The position numbers were made by a program, and so were the translations under genes. Below, piece after piece: positions 1-6,308 of a stretch of DNA of 9,754 nt. Under the pieces are notes generated by a model. It was not told where the DNA came from and did not search any database. It saw only the letters and a program-made list of their open reading frames with translations. This DNA comes from Candidatus Omnitrophota bacterium (GTDB taxonomy: Bacteria; Omnitrophota; Gorgyraeia; Tantalellales; Tantalellaceae), in NCBI GenBank assembly GCA_028717825.1, contig JAQUNB010000027.1, positions 1 through 9,754 on the forward strand. Reading direction: 5' to 3'. The stretch's first letter is position 1. Each line of letters opens with the position of its first letter.

Positions 1-463
1 TGTGCATCAGGACAACTGCCGCGTTAAATCTAGCTATAGTTCCCGCCATTTTGGGGTCGCCGTTCAAAGCGGTTATATCGTTGACCACGGACACCCCTTT
101 TTCCAATGCCCGTGCCGCAACTCCGCTTTTCCAAGTATCCACAGATAAAGGAACATCCAGTTCTTTTTTGAGTAAAGAGATAACCGGCATTATCCGGGAG
201 AGCTCTTCCTCTTCCGAGATCGCTTTGGCACCCGGACGGGACGACTCCCCGCCGATATCAATAATATCCGCGCCTTCTTTTACCATATCTATAGCTTTTT
301 TAAGAGCGGCTTCTTCTTCCGTATACAACCCGCCGTCGCTGAAAGAATCCGGGGTGATATTCAAAACCCCCATTATGCACGTTCTCTCCCCAATAGGCAG
401 GATATAGCCGTCATTGAGGAGCAAATCCGTGTTCTTCTTGATATCGCGGTTTATTTTAATCAT
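1..463 (-). CDS. folP: Dihydropteroate synthase, 3'-truncated by window edge
   Basis: Condenses p-aminobenzoate with 6-hydroxymethyl-7,8-dihydropterin diphosphate to make 7,8-dihydropteroate in cytoplasmic folate synthesis. Only the N-terminal 154 residues are visible; the family is usually about 270-280 residues, so the remainder lies beyond the left edge. Seen directly: the pterin-binding signature MGVLNITPDSFSDGG (residues 31-45), the second signature GGESSRPGA (71-79), the SVDT strand (107-110) and a VVNDI strand (126-130), all in the order of the TIM-barrel family. The start is the ATG at 463-461, about 30 residues before the first signature. No convincing Shine-Dalgarno sequence precedes it. 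ftsH ends 581 bp upstream, and that gap is occupied mainly by a repeat element with a broken gene, so co-transcription with ftsH is doubtful. The reading frame is intact throughout. Confidence 0.95.
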   Translation of the reverse strand, partial: MIKINRDIKKNTDLLLNDGYILPIGERTCIMGVLNITPDSFSDGGLYTEEEAALKKAIDMVKEGADIIDIGGESSRPGAKAISEEEELSRIMPVISLLKKELDVPLSVDTWKSGVAARALEKGVSVVNDITALNGDPKMAGTIARFNAAVVLMH

Positions 464-478
464 TTTATAGGCAGTATA

Positions 479-960
479 AAACTCTAAACCCTAAACAAAT
501 TCAAAACCTCAAACACAAAACTCAAAACCATTATTCGAATTAAAAATTTTGGTTTTAGCAAAGCCTGCCATATCCTTTTGACTTCTCAACTATTGAACCA
601 AATATCTTTGTCAACTCTGTTGCTTCTTGAATTAAGTTTTTTTCTTTAATACAATCTTCTTTTGGTCCTATCAGCTCAAGCCAATACCGGCTTTCCTTTG
701 CTTCTTTTCTACAAATCTTTACCCTCATAACAAAATCTTTTTTACTTAATGACTCCTTTAGCCCCCACGGAGCCTGAAGCCCTGACTAGTTGTTTTGCAT
801 CTTCCAGAGTCGCTAAAGTCTTTGGCAAGAAGCTTACATAATCCCTTACTCTCTTAGCAAATTTTTTAGTTCTCTCGCCTAAGTCATACAGTTTTGGATT
901 TTGTGTTTGGGACATTTGAGTTTATTTAGAGTTTAGTGTTTTGTGTTTAGGATTTATCAT
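479..960 (-). mobile_element. Inverted-repeat element carrying a four-helix-bundle gene
   Basis: A 51-base AT-rich left arm (479-529, beginning AAACTCTAAACCCTAA) and a 46-base right arm (915-960, ending TTTATCAT) bracket one small broken gene. Both arms recur in the same order and orientation at 5113-5163 and 5191-5236, ungapped: 5 differences in the left arm and 2 in the right. There they enclose only 27 bp. The two arms of one copy are roughly inverted relative to each other, and each is built of degenerate 7-base units of the type nnnnTAA or nCAAAAn. Weak similarity to the second copy continues outward to about position 992 (shared CAACG). The cargo start codon abuts the right arm, so that arm forms the gene's whole upstream region. 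No clear target-site duplication is visible. Mobility is inferred from the two-copy comparison, not shown directly. Confidence 0.65.
555..915 (-). pseudogene. Four-helix-bundle protein (23S rRNA IVP family), frameshifted
   Basis: Reading from the ATG at 915-913, the first 50 residues are typical of the small four-helix-bundle family named after proteins encoded in 23S rRNA intervening sequences: YDLGERTKKFAKRVRDYV, then LPKTLATLEDAKQLVRASGS ending in VGA. The frame then hits a stop at 744-742 (57 residues). In the +1 frame the rest of the family follows without interruption: ESLSKKDFVMRVKICRKEAK, then ESRYWLELIGPKEDCIKEKN, then LIQEATELTKIFGSIVEKSK, ending at the TAA at 557-555. The junction is near 757-761. 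The conserved NYIEAN-like helix segment expected between GA and ESLS is absent. This fits a deletion of about 14 nt, and restoring it would give roughly 124 residues, normal for the family. Cellular function of the family is unclear; some members are encoded inside rRNA genes and the diversity-generating retroelement protein Avd shares the fold. Confidence 0.85.
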
Positions 961-1044
961 GTGTCGCTTCGTCTCTATCTCCCCTCTCAACGACAGCAAG
1001 AGTGGTTCCACAAGCTTTACGCTATGCTCAACTTCCGTGTCGAG

Positions 1045-2985
1045 TCATTGCTTTTGTTCTTTATCCGTATTTTCCGCGTCCAACGGTTGTCTATTTATCG
1101 TAAGGCCAAGAAGCTCGGTAACCTCAACCTCTGTCATGGTCTCTTTTTCCATAAGTTTAGACACTAAGAGGTCCAGCTTATCTTTATTCTCAAGAAGTTT
1201 ATTTTTAGCCAGTGCGTAGCATTTATCGACAATTTTTTTTACCTCTTCATCTATTATTTTAGCCGTGTCTTCGCTATAGTTGCGTTCTTCCGCTATGTCG
1301 CGACCCAAAAATACCTGATCATGACGCCTGCCGAACGTAATGTGCCCCAAGCGCTCGCTCATTCCATACATGGTGATCATATCGCGCGCCATCATTGTAA
1401 CGCGTTTTATATCGTTTTGCGCGCCGTTCGATACTTCCGTGAACGTGATCTCCTCGCTGGCCATCCCGCCCAAAAGGCACACTATCTCACCCTCAAATTG
1501 ACTTTTTTTGCGCAGGTAGTGATCCCGTTGCGGCAGTTGTATCGTATAGCCGCCGGCCATACCGCGCGAGACTATCGTTACTTTGTGCAACGGATCCGCG
1601 CCTTCTACGAGATAAGACATAAGCGCGTGGCCCGCTTCGTGATACGCAGTGATCTTTTTCTCTTCTTCGCTCTTTTTCCGGGATTTTCTTTCGGGCCCGG
1701 CGATAACGCGTTCCATGGCTTCCTGCAATTCATCCATCCCCACAAAATCCTTGTTCCTCCTAGCTCCGAGAAGAGCAGACTCATTAATAAGGTTCGCCAA
1801 GTCCGCGCCAGAAAAATAAGTCGTTTGTTTGGCGATCTTACCTAGATCGACATCTGTGGCAAGTTTCACTTTACTCGCATGAACTTTGAGTATTGCTAAT
1901 CTGCCTTCTACATCGGGCCTGTCGACTACTATGTGCCGGTCAAATCTACCGGGCCTTAGAAGCGCCGGATCAAGAACATCAGGCCTATTTGTTGCGGCCA
2001 CTAGAATGACCCCTGTATTTGTGTCAAAGCCGTCCATTTCCGACAAGAGAGCATTGAGTGTTTGTTCTCTCTCGTCGTGTCCTCCTCCAATCCCTGAGAA
2101 TCTCTGTCTTCCGACAGCGTCTATCTCGTCAATGAATATTATGCACCCTTTCTGACTAACCTTTACCGAATTCTTGGCTTGATCGAAAAGGTCCCTAACG
2201 CGCGAAGCTCCGACTCCAACAAACATTTCAACAAAATCGGAACCGGATATATTGAAGAACGGAACACCCGCTTCGCCCGCGCAGGCCTTGGCAAGCAGTG
2301 TTTTTCCGGTACCGGGAGGGCCCATGAGCAAAACACCTTTCGGCATTTTACCGCCGAGTTTCTGGAATTTGCGCGGATCCTTAAGAAATTCAATAACTTC
2401 TTTAAGCTCCTCTTTGGCCTCTTCTATACCGGCTACGTCGTTAAAAGTTACAGTCATTTTATCTTTTGTTGCAAGTTTGGCCCTTGTTTTTCCGAAAGAT
2501 AACATCTTTCCCCCGCCCGAGGCGGCGCTCCTGTAAATAAAGAACCAGAGAAACAGGATAAAAAGCAACATGGGCCCCAGAGTATAGAAAAGATTCGATA
2601 AAAAGGTCTGAGGGGGTTTTATATCCACCTCGTCGACATTATCACGAACCAGCGCGATTATCCCCTCATCCTGCACGGGAAGATTAACAACATAATTTTT
2701 ACCGCCCTCTAATTTTCCGCTTATACGATTGTCCGTCAAGTATGCGGAAGAGATGACCTTCTTCTCTTTGTTGGTCTTAACAACATCGTAAAATTCCTTA
2801 TAGGTCATTTTTTTGGAAGTGTCTTCCATGGACACAAAAACCCACTGAAAAATAAGAAATATCCCGACAATGATAAATATCCACACAAAACGGTCGGAGC
2901 CGACCTTTTTGTCTTCCGGTTGTTTTTTTTGGTCGATAGGCTGTTTTTTGTTCCGTGATTTGCTCTTATTATTCTTTGTTTCCAT
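1045..2985 (-). CDS. ftsH: ATP-dependent zinc metalloprotease FtsH
   Basis: Membrane-anchored AAA+ protease that extracts and degrades misassembled membrane proteins and some short-lived cytosolic regulators; it works as a hexamer at the inner membrane. The 646 residues show a basic N-terminus (1-30), transmembrane segment 1 (about 33-52), a periplasmic domain of about 80 residues, and transmembrane segment 2 (about 133-152). The AAA domain has Walker A GPPGTGKT (222-229), pore motif FVGVG (255-259), Walker B IIFIDE (282-287) and the second region of homology with RPGRFDR (344-350). The protease domain has the zinc site HEAGH (449-453), with Asp525 in NGAQNDI as the likely third ligand. Length matches the family (about 610-650). 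The ATG at 2985 is supported by GGGGA eight bases upstream. It follows tilS with a 131-base gap holding a strong promoter, so it can be transcribed independently. No catalytic residue is missing. Confidence 0.98.
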   Translation of the reverse strand: METKNNKSKSRNKKQPIDQKKQPEDKKVGSDRFVWIFIIVGIFLIFQWVFVSMEDTSKKMTYKEFYDVVKTNKEKKVISSAYLTDNRISGKLEGGKNYVVNLPVQDEGIIALVRDNVDEVDIKPPQTFLSNLFYTLGPMLLFILFLWFFIYRSAASGGGKMLSFGKTRAKLATKDKMTVTFNDVAGIEEAKEELKEVIEFLKDPRKFQKLGGKMPKGVLLMGPPGTGKTLLAKACAGEAGVPFFNISGSDFVEMFVGVGASRVRDLFDQAKNSVKVSQKGCIIFIDEIDAVGRQRFSGIGGGHDEREQTLNALLSEMDGFDTNTGVILVAATNRPDVLDPALLRPGRFDRHIVVDRPDVEGRLAILKVHASKVKLATDVDLGKIAKQTTYFSGADLANLINESALLGARRNKDFVGMDELQEAMERVIAGPERKSRKKSEEEKKITAYHEAGHALMSYLVEGADPLHKVTIVSRGMAGGYTIQLPQRDHYLRKKSQFEGEIVCLLGGMASEEITFTEVSNGAQNDIKRVTMMARDMITMYGMSERLGHITFGRRHDQVFLGRDIAEERNYSEDTAKIIDEEVKKIVDKCYALAKNKLLENKDKLDLLVSKLMEKETMTEVEVTELLGLTINRQPLDAENTDKEQKQ

Positions 2986-3032
2986 ATTGTTTTTCCCCGC
3001 TTATGTGTTGTATATAAATTTACATTTTTGTT

Positions 3033-3061
3033 ATTGTAACATACTACTGTTTAAGGGTCAA
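3033..3061 (-). promoter_or_regulatory. Predicted sigma70-type promoter of ftsH
   Basis: On the minus strand a TTGACC -35 box (3061-3056) and a TACAAT -10 box (3038-3033) are separated by exactly 17 bases, matching the housekeeping consensus at 5 of 6 positions in each box. The -10 box lies about 48 bases before the ftsH start codon, leaving room for a short leader with the GGGGA ribosome-binding site. Predicted from sequence only. Confidence 0.65.
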
Positions 3062-3076
3062 AGGGTCAAATTGACC
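3056..3076. promoter_or_regulatory. GGTCAA half-sites over the ftsH -35 region
   Basis: Two direct GGTCAA hexamers (3056-3061 and 3064-3069) are followed by an inverted copy (TTGACC, 3071-3076). The last two form a palindrome with perfect 6-bp arms and a single central base. The first hexamer is itself the -35 box. Half-sites at this position could bind a regulator that blocks or recruits polymerase, but part of the match is forced by the -35 consensus. No regulator is identifiable. Confidence 0.3.
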
Positions 3077-3116
3077 TGCGGCATTTGTGATTTGATATAT
3101 TCTAACAACGGACCCG

Positions 3117-4118
3117 TTATTTTTTATCGAAGATAATGTCATGCGCGGTTTTTTTGACGCGCACATTGCCCGGAAGATCCAAAGATTTACCTTTTTCGGA
3201 ATATGCGACGAACCTATCCATATCGATCCAATGCCGGTATGACAGCCTTTTCACGTCGCCGCCCGCGAGTCTGAAAAGCTCTTTAAATATTTCTTTCTGT
3301 ATTATTTTAGGCTGGAGAAGAAAATCGCTGATCGCGATCATATTTTGAACGCCTATTTTTTCTAAGCTCCCTTTCTTTGCCGCTTCCACAAAATCCATAT
3401 CTTCCCGAAGCGTATCTGCTAGATTGACCAGTGCCCTCCTGATCTTCGGGTTCAGCTTCTCAAGATATGGCAACGCCTTAAGACGTATTTTGTTGCGTAA
3501 AAACATCGTCTCCTTATTTGAGCTATCTTCAACATAGTTCAAACCGTTTTTCGACAGGAAACCAACGATATCTTTTTTCCCAAGCCGTAAAAGCGGACGA
3601 ATGACCCTGACATCCCCATCATATCGTACGGGAGGTATACCGGCTAGGCCCTTTGTTGACGAACCGTAGATGATCCGTAAAAGCACCGTTTCGGCCTGAT
3701 CGTCCATAGTGTGCCCCGTCGCTATAACATTGCATCCGCTTTTTCCAGCGAATTCACGAAGCGCCCCGTAACGCTCAAGTCTGGCACTTTCTTCAAGCGA
3801 CATGCCACTCTGTGTTCTTACTTTCACATTTATTTTTTTGTAAAAACATTTGACCCCAAGTTCTTTAGAAAGTTTTTTAACGAATTCCGAGTCCCTCGCG
3901 GATTCTCTTCCTCGCAGGCAATGATCAACATTCCCGACTATTACCTCTATCCCCAGCGATCTTTTTAGATCCAGCAAAACTTTTAATAGACACACCGAAT
4001 CGGCACCACCGGATACGGCGACAAGCACCTTGTCCCTTTTACTCAGCATGTTGTATTGTTTTATTGTATCGCTGACCTGTTTTAAGAACGGCGAATATGA
4101 TAATTGTTTGTGTTTCAT
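3117..4118 (-). CDS. tilS: tRNA(Ile)-lysidine synthase
   Basis: Uses ATP and lysine to convert C34 of the CAU-anticodon isoleucine tRNA to lysidine, switching it from AUG to AUA decoding. The 333 residues contain the N-type ATP pyrophosphatase P-loop SGGADS (36-41), the VDHCLRG motif (64-70), ATGHTMDDQAET (133-144), RPLL (174-177) and the RNKIR motif (208-212) that the family uses to contact tRNA. The length is between the minimal form and the roughly 430-residue enterobacterial form, with about 110 residues after the catalytic core that probably include a reduced tRNA-binding region. The start ATG at 4118 is preceded by GCAGGG with a 5-base spacer. A repeat of about 82 bp (4121-4202) begins three bases upstream, so the whole leader is repeat-derived. 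ftsH follows downstream, a common neighbour of tilS in bacteria. Confidence 0.96.
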   Translation of the reverse strand: MKHKQLSYSPFLKQVSDTIKQYNMLSKRDKVLVAVSGGADSVCLLKVLLDLKRSLGIEVIVGNVDHCLRGRESARDSEFVKKLSKELGVKCFYKKINVKVRTQSGMSLEESARLERYGALREFAGKSGCNVIATGHTMDDQAETVLLRIIYGSSTKGLAGIPPVRYDGDVRVIRPLLRLGKKDIVGFLSKNGLNYVEDSSNKETMFLRNKIRLKALPYLEKLNPKIRRALVNLADTLREDMDFVEAAKKGSLEKIGVQNMIAISDFLLQPKIIQKEIFKELFRLAGGDVKRLSYRHWIDMDRFVAYSEKGKSLDLPGNVRVKKTAHDIIFDKK

Positions 4119-4120
4119 TT

Positions 4121-4202
4121 TTACCCTGCAATCAAAAGATTAATTTGCAACTTATGAAAAACCGTTTCTGTTCAGAGTACTGTTTCTCATAACCGCCTCA
4201 CA
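4121..4202 (-). repeat. 82-bp dispersed leader repeat, copy A (upstream of tilS)
   Basis: Aligns along its full length, with one single-base indel and scattered substitutions, to 7588-7670, where the second copy lies directly upstream of the SemiSWEET start. Read on the minus strand, TATGAGAAAC (4191-4182 region) can pair with GTTTTTCATA about 20 bases on, a 10-bp stem with one G-U pair. A second small hairpin AATTA/TGATT follows, where the other copy has AATCA/TGATT, so one wobble pair is replaced by a Watson-Crick pair. The 3' end supplies the tilS ribosome-binding site. It could be a transcribed leader or simply a dispersed repeat that happened to land twice before genes. Confidence 0.7.
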
Positions 4203-4203
4203 T

Positions 4204-4209
4204 AGTATA
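4204..4209 (-). promoter_or_regulatory. Possible -10 box for tilS
   Basis: TATACT on the minus strand (5 of 6 to consensus) sits directly before leader repeat A, so a transcript would start at about the first base of the repeat. No well-spaced -35 box is present; the nearest candidate is CTGGCA at a 20-base spacing. Weak evidence. Confidence 0.22.
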
Positions 4210-4231
4210 ATCGGGGACGGTTCATAAAGTG

Positions 4232-4325
4232 CCAGCCGGTAGGCGGAATGCGTGGCTGGTGACTAGTATCGGCCCACGGGATACGGCCCGTTAGTGTCTA
4301 GTCTCTAGTGCCTTGTGACTAGTCG
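4232..4325. repeat. Hairpin, GTGACTAGT cassette and heptamer array in queH-tilS spacer
   Basis: Three adjoining pieces with no coding potential. First, CCAGCC (4232-4237) pairs with GGCTGG (4254-4259). Second, 4251-4294 (CGTGGCTGGTGACT, then TATCGGCCCACGG) matches the reverse complement of 7801-7848, where a run of ten C residues is inserted. Third, 4291-4325 is a degenerate 7-base tandem array of the form nCTAGTn (five units). The spacer between queH and tilS is about 400 bases, and this is its middle part. Confidence 0.6.
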
Positions 4326-4330
4326 TTTTA

Positions 4331-4440
4331 AGGTTACATGAGGTTAATCTAGGTTAATTAATGTTACAAGAGGTTACGTATCGCGATAAGTGCAACCTAA
4401 ATTAACCTCAATTAACCTTATGTAACATTATGTAACCTTT
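4331..4440. repeat. Palindrome of two opposed decamer arrays
   Basis: The left arm is five units of 10 bases in strict register (4331-4380), consensus AGGTTAnnTn. The right arm is four full units and part of a fifth (4394-4440), consensus AACCTnAnnT, running in the opposite sense. They flank an 18-base centre containing TCGCGA. The two arms are complementary unit by unit but not base-perfect, so several alternative hairpins are possible in DNA or RNA. It lies 80 bases downstream of queH. A role in transcript ending or a repeat-element origin are both open. Confidence 0.75.
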
Positions 4441-4453
4441 GTCTCACCATGCG

Positions 4454-4488
4454 CTCTGCCATATGCCAAATGCTAAATGCCATCTGCC
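4454..4488. repeat. Degenerate heptamer array, five units
   Basis: Five consecutive 7-base units (4454-4460, 4461-4467, 4468-4474, 4475-4481, 4482-4488) follow the pattern nnnTGCC, one ending TGCT. The period is exact and without indels. It is non-coding and lies between the decamer palindrome and the array at the end of queH. Confidence 0.7.
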
Positions 4489-4493
4489 GGAAA

Positions 4494-4538
4494 TTCGTCC
4501 CTCGTCCTAGTGAACGATCGTCTATCGTCCCTCGTCTC
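4494..4538. repeat. TCGTCnn heptamer array overlapping the end of queH
   Basis: Units of the form TCGTCCC, TCGTCTA and TCGTCTC repeat every 7 bases, interrupted once around 4507-4517. The segment 4509-4535 matches 7861-7887 in the same orientation with 3 mismatches in 27. The array runs into the queH gene: its last five codons (RDEGR) and the TAG stop at 4524-4522 lie inside the array. Confidence 0.7.
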
Positions 4539-5082
4539 TCGCCTTCTCTCTCGCAAATTTCTCTTCGAGACTGTAAATGCATCCGCAATAATCCTGACGA
4601 TATAGGTTCCATTCTTTAGCTAGTTCAATGCCCCTTTGGGCACCGCCTTTTTTCTTAAAATCCGCAAGGAAGAACTTTTCTCCCCCGATCGACCTGCCGA
4701 TACTGTTAATAACCTCAACGTTCTTCATGGGACCGGCGGATAATGTCGTGGCGAACATATCAAAGTTTTTACGTTTCATATAGTCGTAAGTACGCGCAAG
4801 ACGCATGTAAAAGCATCTCTCGCATCTTTTGCCGCCTTCTTTTTCATATTCCACGCCTTTTGCATTCTCAAACCATTTTTCGCGATCATACATTCCCTCA
4901 ATAAGCTCAAACCCCAATTCTTTGGCCGCTTTTTCAGCTGCCGCGAGCCGTTTTTTATATTCATCGACCGGATGTATGTTCGGGTTATAAAAAAATCCCG
5001 TCACGATATGTCCTTCGCACATAAGGCGTTCCGCGGCCGGCACCGCGCATATACCGCAACAGACATGAAGAAGTACTTTCAT
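4522..5082 (-). CDS. queH: Epoxyqueuosine reductase QueH
   Basis: Catalyses the last step of queuosine synthesis, reducing epoxyqueuosine to queuosine at position 34 of tRNAs with GUN anticodons; it is the non-orthologous replacement of the cobalamin-dependent QueG. The 186 residues begin MKVLLHVCCGIC with the vicinal Cys8-Cys9 pair. They continue with FFYNPNIHP (31-38), the GGKRCERCFYMRL segment with Cys87 and Cys90, TTLSAGP (112-118) and DYCGCIYS with Cys166 and Cys168. These are the cysteines expected to hold the iron-sulfur cluster and metal site. The ATG at 5082 has GGAG five bases upstream. The extreme C-terminus is encoded by an invading heptamer array, after the last conserved motif. 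A cargo-free mobile-element copy lies between rnz and this gene, and tilS follows after about 400 bases of repeats. Confidence 0.95.
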   Translation of the reverse strand: MKVLLHVCCGICAVPAAERLMCEGHIVTGFFYNPNIHPVDEYKKRLAAAEKAAKELGFELIEGMYDREKWFENAKGVEYEKEGGKRCERCFYMRLARTYDYMKRKNFDMFATTLSAGPMKNVEVINSIGRSIGGEKFFLADFKKKGGAQRGIELAKEWNLYRQDYCGCIYSLEEKFAREKARDEGR

Positions 5083-5112
5083 TTAAACTCCATGTAGTAA
5101 AACCTAAATCCC

Positions 5113-5236
5113 AAACTCTAAACCCTAAGTAAACTCAAAACTTTAAACACAAAACTCAAAACCGCCGTTTTGGGTTTAAAAAATTTGAGTTTTGAGTTTA
5201 TTTAGAGTTTAGTGTTTTGTGTTTAGAGTTTATCAT
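5113..5236 (-). mobile_element. Cargo-free copy of the inverted-repeat element
   Basis: The left arm (5113-5163) and right arm (5191-5236) match those of the gene-carrying copy at 479-529 and 915-960, in the same order and orientation, with 5 of 51 and 2 of 46 differences. The interior is only 27 bases and contains none of the four-helix-bundle gene. The arms are complementary enough to fold back across the centre (CAAAACC... against ...GGGTTT). It resembles a miniature non-autonomous derivative of the larger copy. Similarity to the other copy tails off near 5265. A less regular heptamer-like stretch (AACCTAAATCCC) extends the left side to about 5100. Confidence 0.65.
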
Positions 5237-5299
5237 TATAGATTGTTTCGTCGCATAACTCAACGCCCCATAACAATCGTACAGCATCCTTCAAAAAAT

Positions 5300-6208
5300 T
5301 TACTCAACCACCAGTTCCATAAGATCTTCAGCTATTTCTACATTCGGATATTTTTTGATCAATTTCTTCAGGGCGTTAACACTCTGATATTTTCTGCTTA
5401 TGTGGGTCAATACAACCCTAGCAACCTTACATTCTTTTACCATTTTCAGGATCTCCGGCAATGCCGCGTGTTTATAGGCCCCTTCTTCTTCAAAATAAGT
5501 GCAATCCTGTATTAACAGATCGGCATTAGATGCCAATTTACGCAGGTTTTCACAAATTTCAGTATCTCCCGAATAAACTATCCGTTTCCCTTTTTCAATC
5601 GACGATATTTCCTCGAGCGTTATTATTTTTGAGCCGAAAGCAATGCTTCCTTCTTCTTTTAATTGACGATATATTTCTCCTTTTTCAGGAAGCCCCAGTT
5701 TCATCGCCTTGCCGAGATCGATACCTGTTTTATCTTTTTCAAAAAGCGCGTAAGCTACGGCCGCTCTTGAATGCTTGACAGGGATTGAAACTATCCTGAG
5801 CCTGTCGTTCTCAAATAACTCCGTTATTTTTTTACCTTTTGCCTGAACATCATGAGTTTTCACGTTGATCTTCCCTATCGAGTAACTAAAACCCAGACAT
5901 TTCTTTACTCTTTGGGATTCAGGGGCGAAGACATTCAATTGTCTTTTCCTGTTCTCAAAACCCATCGTATCTACAACGCCCGGCAGACCTAAACAATGGT
6001 CGCCGTGCCAATGCGTAATGAATATATTATCCAGCTTCATTAAATTCAGTCCAGCAAAAAGTATTTGTCTTTGTGTACCCTCGCCGCAATCAAAGAGACA
6101 GCAAAACTCTTTGTCAGAAGAATGATCAATATATATCGCTGCATGAGCGCGTGTTCGCGTCGGGACCGCCGCAGTGGTTCCGAGTATTGTTACTGTGATC
6201 TTTGACAT
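5300..6208 (-). CDS. rnz: Ribonuclease Z (tRNA 3'-end endonuclease)
   Basis: Zinc-dependent beta-lactamase-fold nuclease that removes the 3' trailer from tRNA precursors. With the start chosen here it has 302 residues, normal for the short bacterial form. Seen: LFDCGEGTQRQ (38-48), the metal-binding HWHGDH (66-71), VKHS with His146, YSGDTE with Asp215, His247, and the THISRKY motif with His269 that corresponds to the family HxSSRY-like end motif. An upstream in-frame ATG at 6256 exists, but its 16 extra codons are translated heptamer repeat. The ATG at 6208 has GAGGA five bases upstream and starts exactly where the family fold begins (MSKITVTILGT). It is followed downstream by queH and tilS, both tRNA anticodon modification genes. 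No terminator was recognised after it. Confidence 0.96.
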   Translation of the reverse strand: MSKITVTILGTTAAVPTRTRAHAAIYIDHSSDKEFCCLFDCGEGTQRQILFAGLNLMKLDNIFITHWHGDHCLGLPGVVDTMGFENRKRQLNVFAPESQRVKKCLGFSYSIGKINVKTHDVQAKGKKITELFENDRLRIVSIPVKHSRAAVAYALFEKDKTGIDLGKAMKLGLPEKGEIYRQLKEEGSIAFGSKIITLEEISSIEKGKRIVYSGDTEICENLRKLASNADLLIQDCTYFEEEGAYKHAALPEILKMVKECKVARVVLTHISRKYQSVNALKKLIKKYPNVEIAEDLMELVVE

Positions 6209-6221
6209 GTTTGTCCTCAAG

Positions 6222-6307
6222 ATCGTATCTCGTATTTCGTATCTCGTCGCCCGCAAACTATGTCGTCTTCATCGGCACGATATACGATATACGAAATACG
6301 ATATACT
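6222..6307. repeat. Palindromic heptamer array between epimerase and rnz
   Basis: Left array 6222-6250: four 7-base units TCGTATC, TCGTATT, TCGTATC, TCGTCGC. Right array 6279-6307: units ACGATAT (three) and ACGAAAT (one), in the opposite sense. The 28-base centre includes TCATCGGCACG. The right part (6269-6292) matches 7974-7997 with one mismatch in 24. The element begins one base after the epimerase stop codon and fills the space up to the rnz ribosome-binding site. Confidence 0.75.
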
Positions 6308-6308
6308 T

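Noticed and set aside
479..529. Telomere-like AACCCTAAAC sequence as a replicon end
   Set aside because: Units are degenerate and short, the sequence is internal to continuous genes, and a second copy lies 4.6 kb away.
742..762. Programmed +1 frameshift in the four-helix-bundle gene
   Set aside because: A conserved segment is missing at the junction, so a deletion explains the frame change better than recoding; no stimulatory structure is apparent.
1321..1845. Long plus-strand open frames opposite ftsH, and others opposite tilS, rnz, the epimerase and uvrB
   Set aside because: They are antisense to strongly conserved genes, have no recognisable domains and no ribosome-binding sites; they are by-products of codon usage on the other strand.
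3107..3118. Hairpin AACGGACCCGTT at the tilS stop as a terminator
   Set aside because: The stem is only about 4-5 bp with a tiny loop and is not followed by a T-run on the minus strand.
4291..4538. CRISPR array
   Set aside because: Repeat units are 7 or 10 bases without spacers, and there are no cas genes nearby.
5198..5287. 29-codon minus-strand frame after rnz preceded by GAAGG
   Set aside because: The purine motif touches the ATG with no spacer, the frame ends within the repeat arm, and the product has no recognisable features.
6209..6256. Longer rnz N-terminus starting at the ATG at 6256
   Set aside because: The 16 extra codons translate heptamer repeat sequence; the ATG at 6208 has a GAGGA site at proper spacing and matches where the fold begins.
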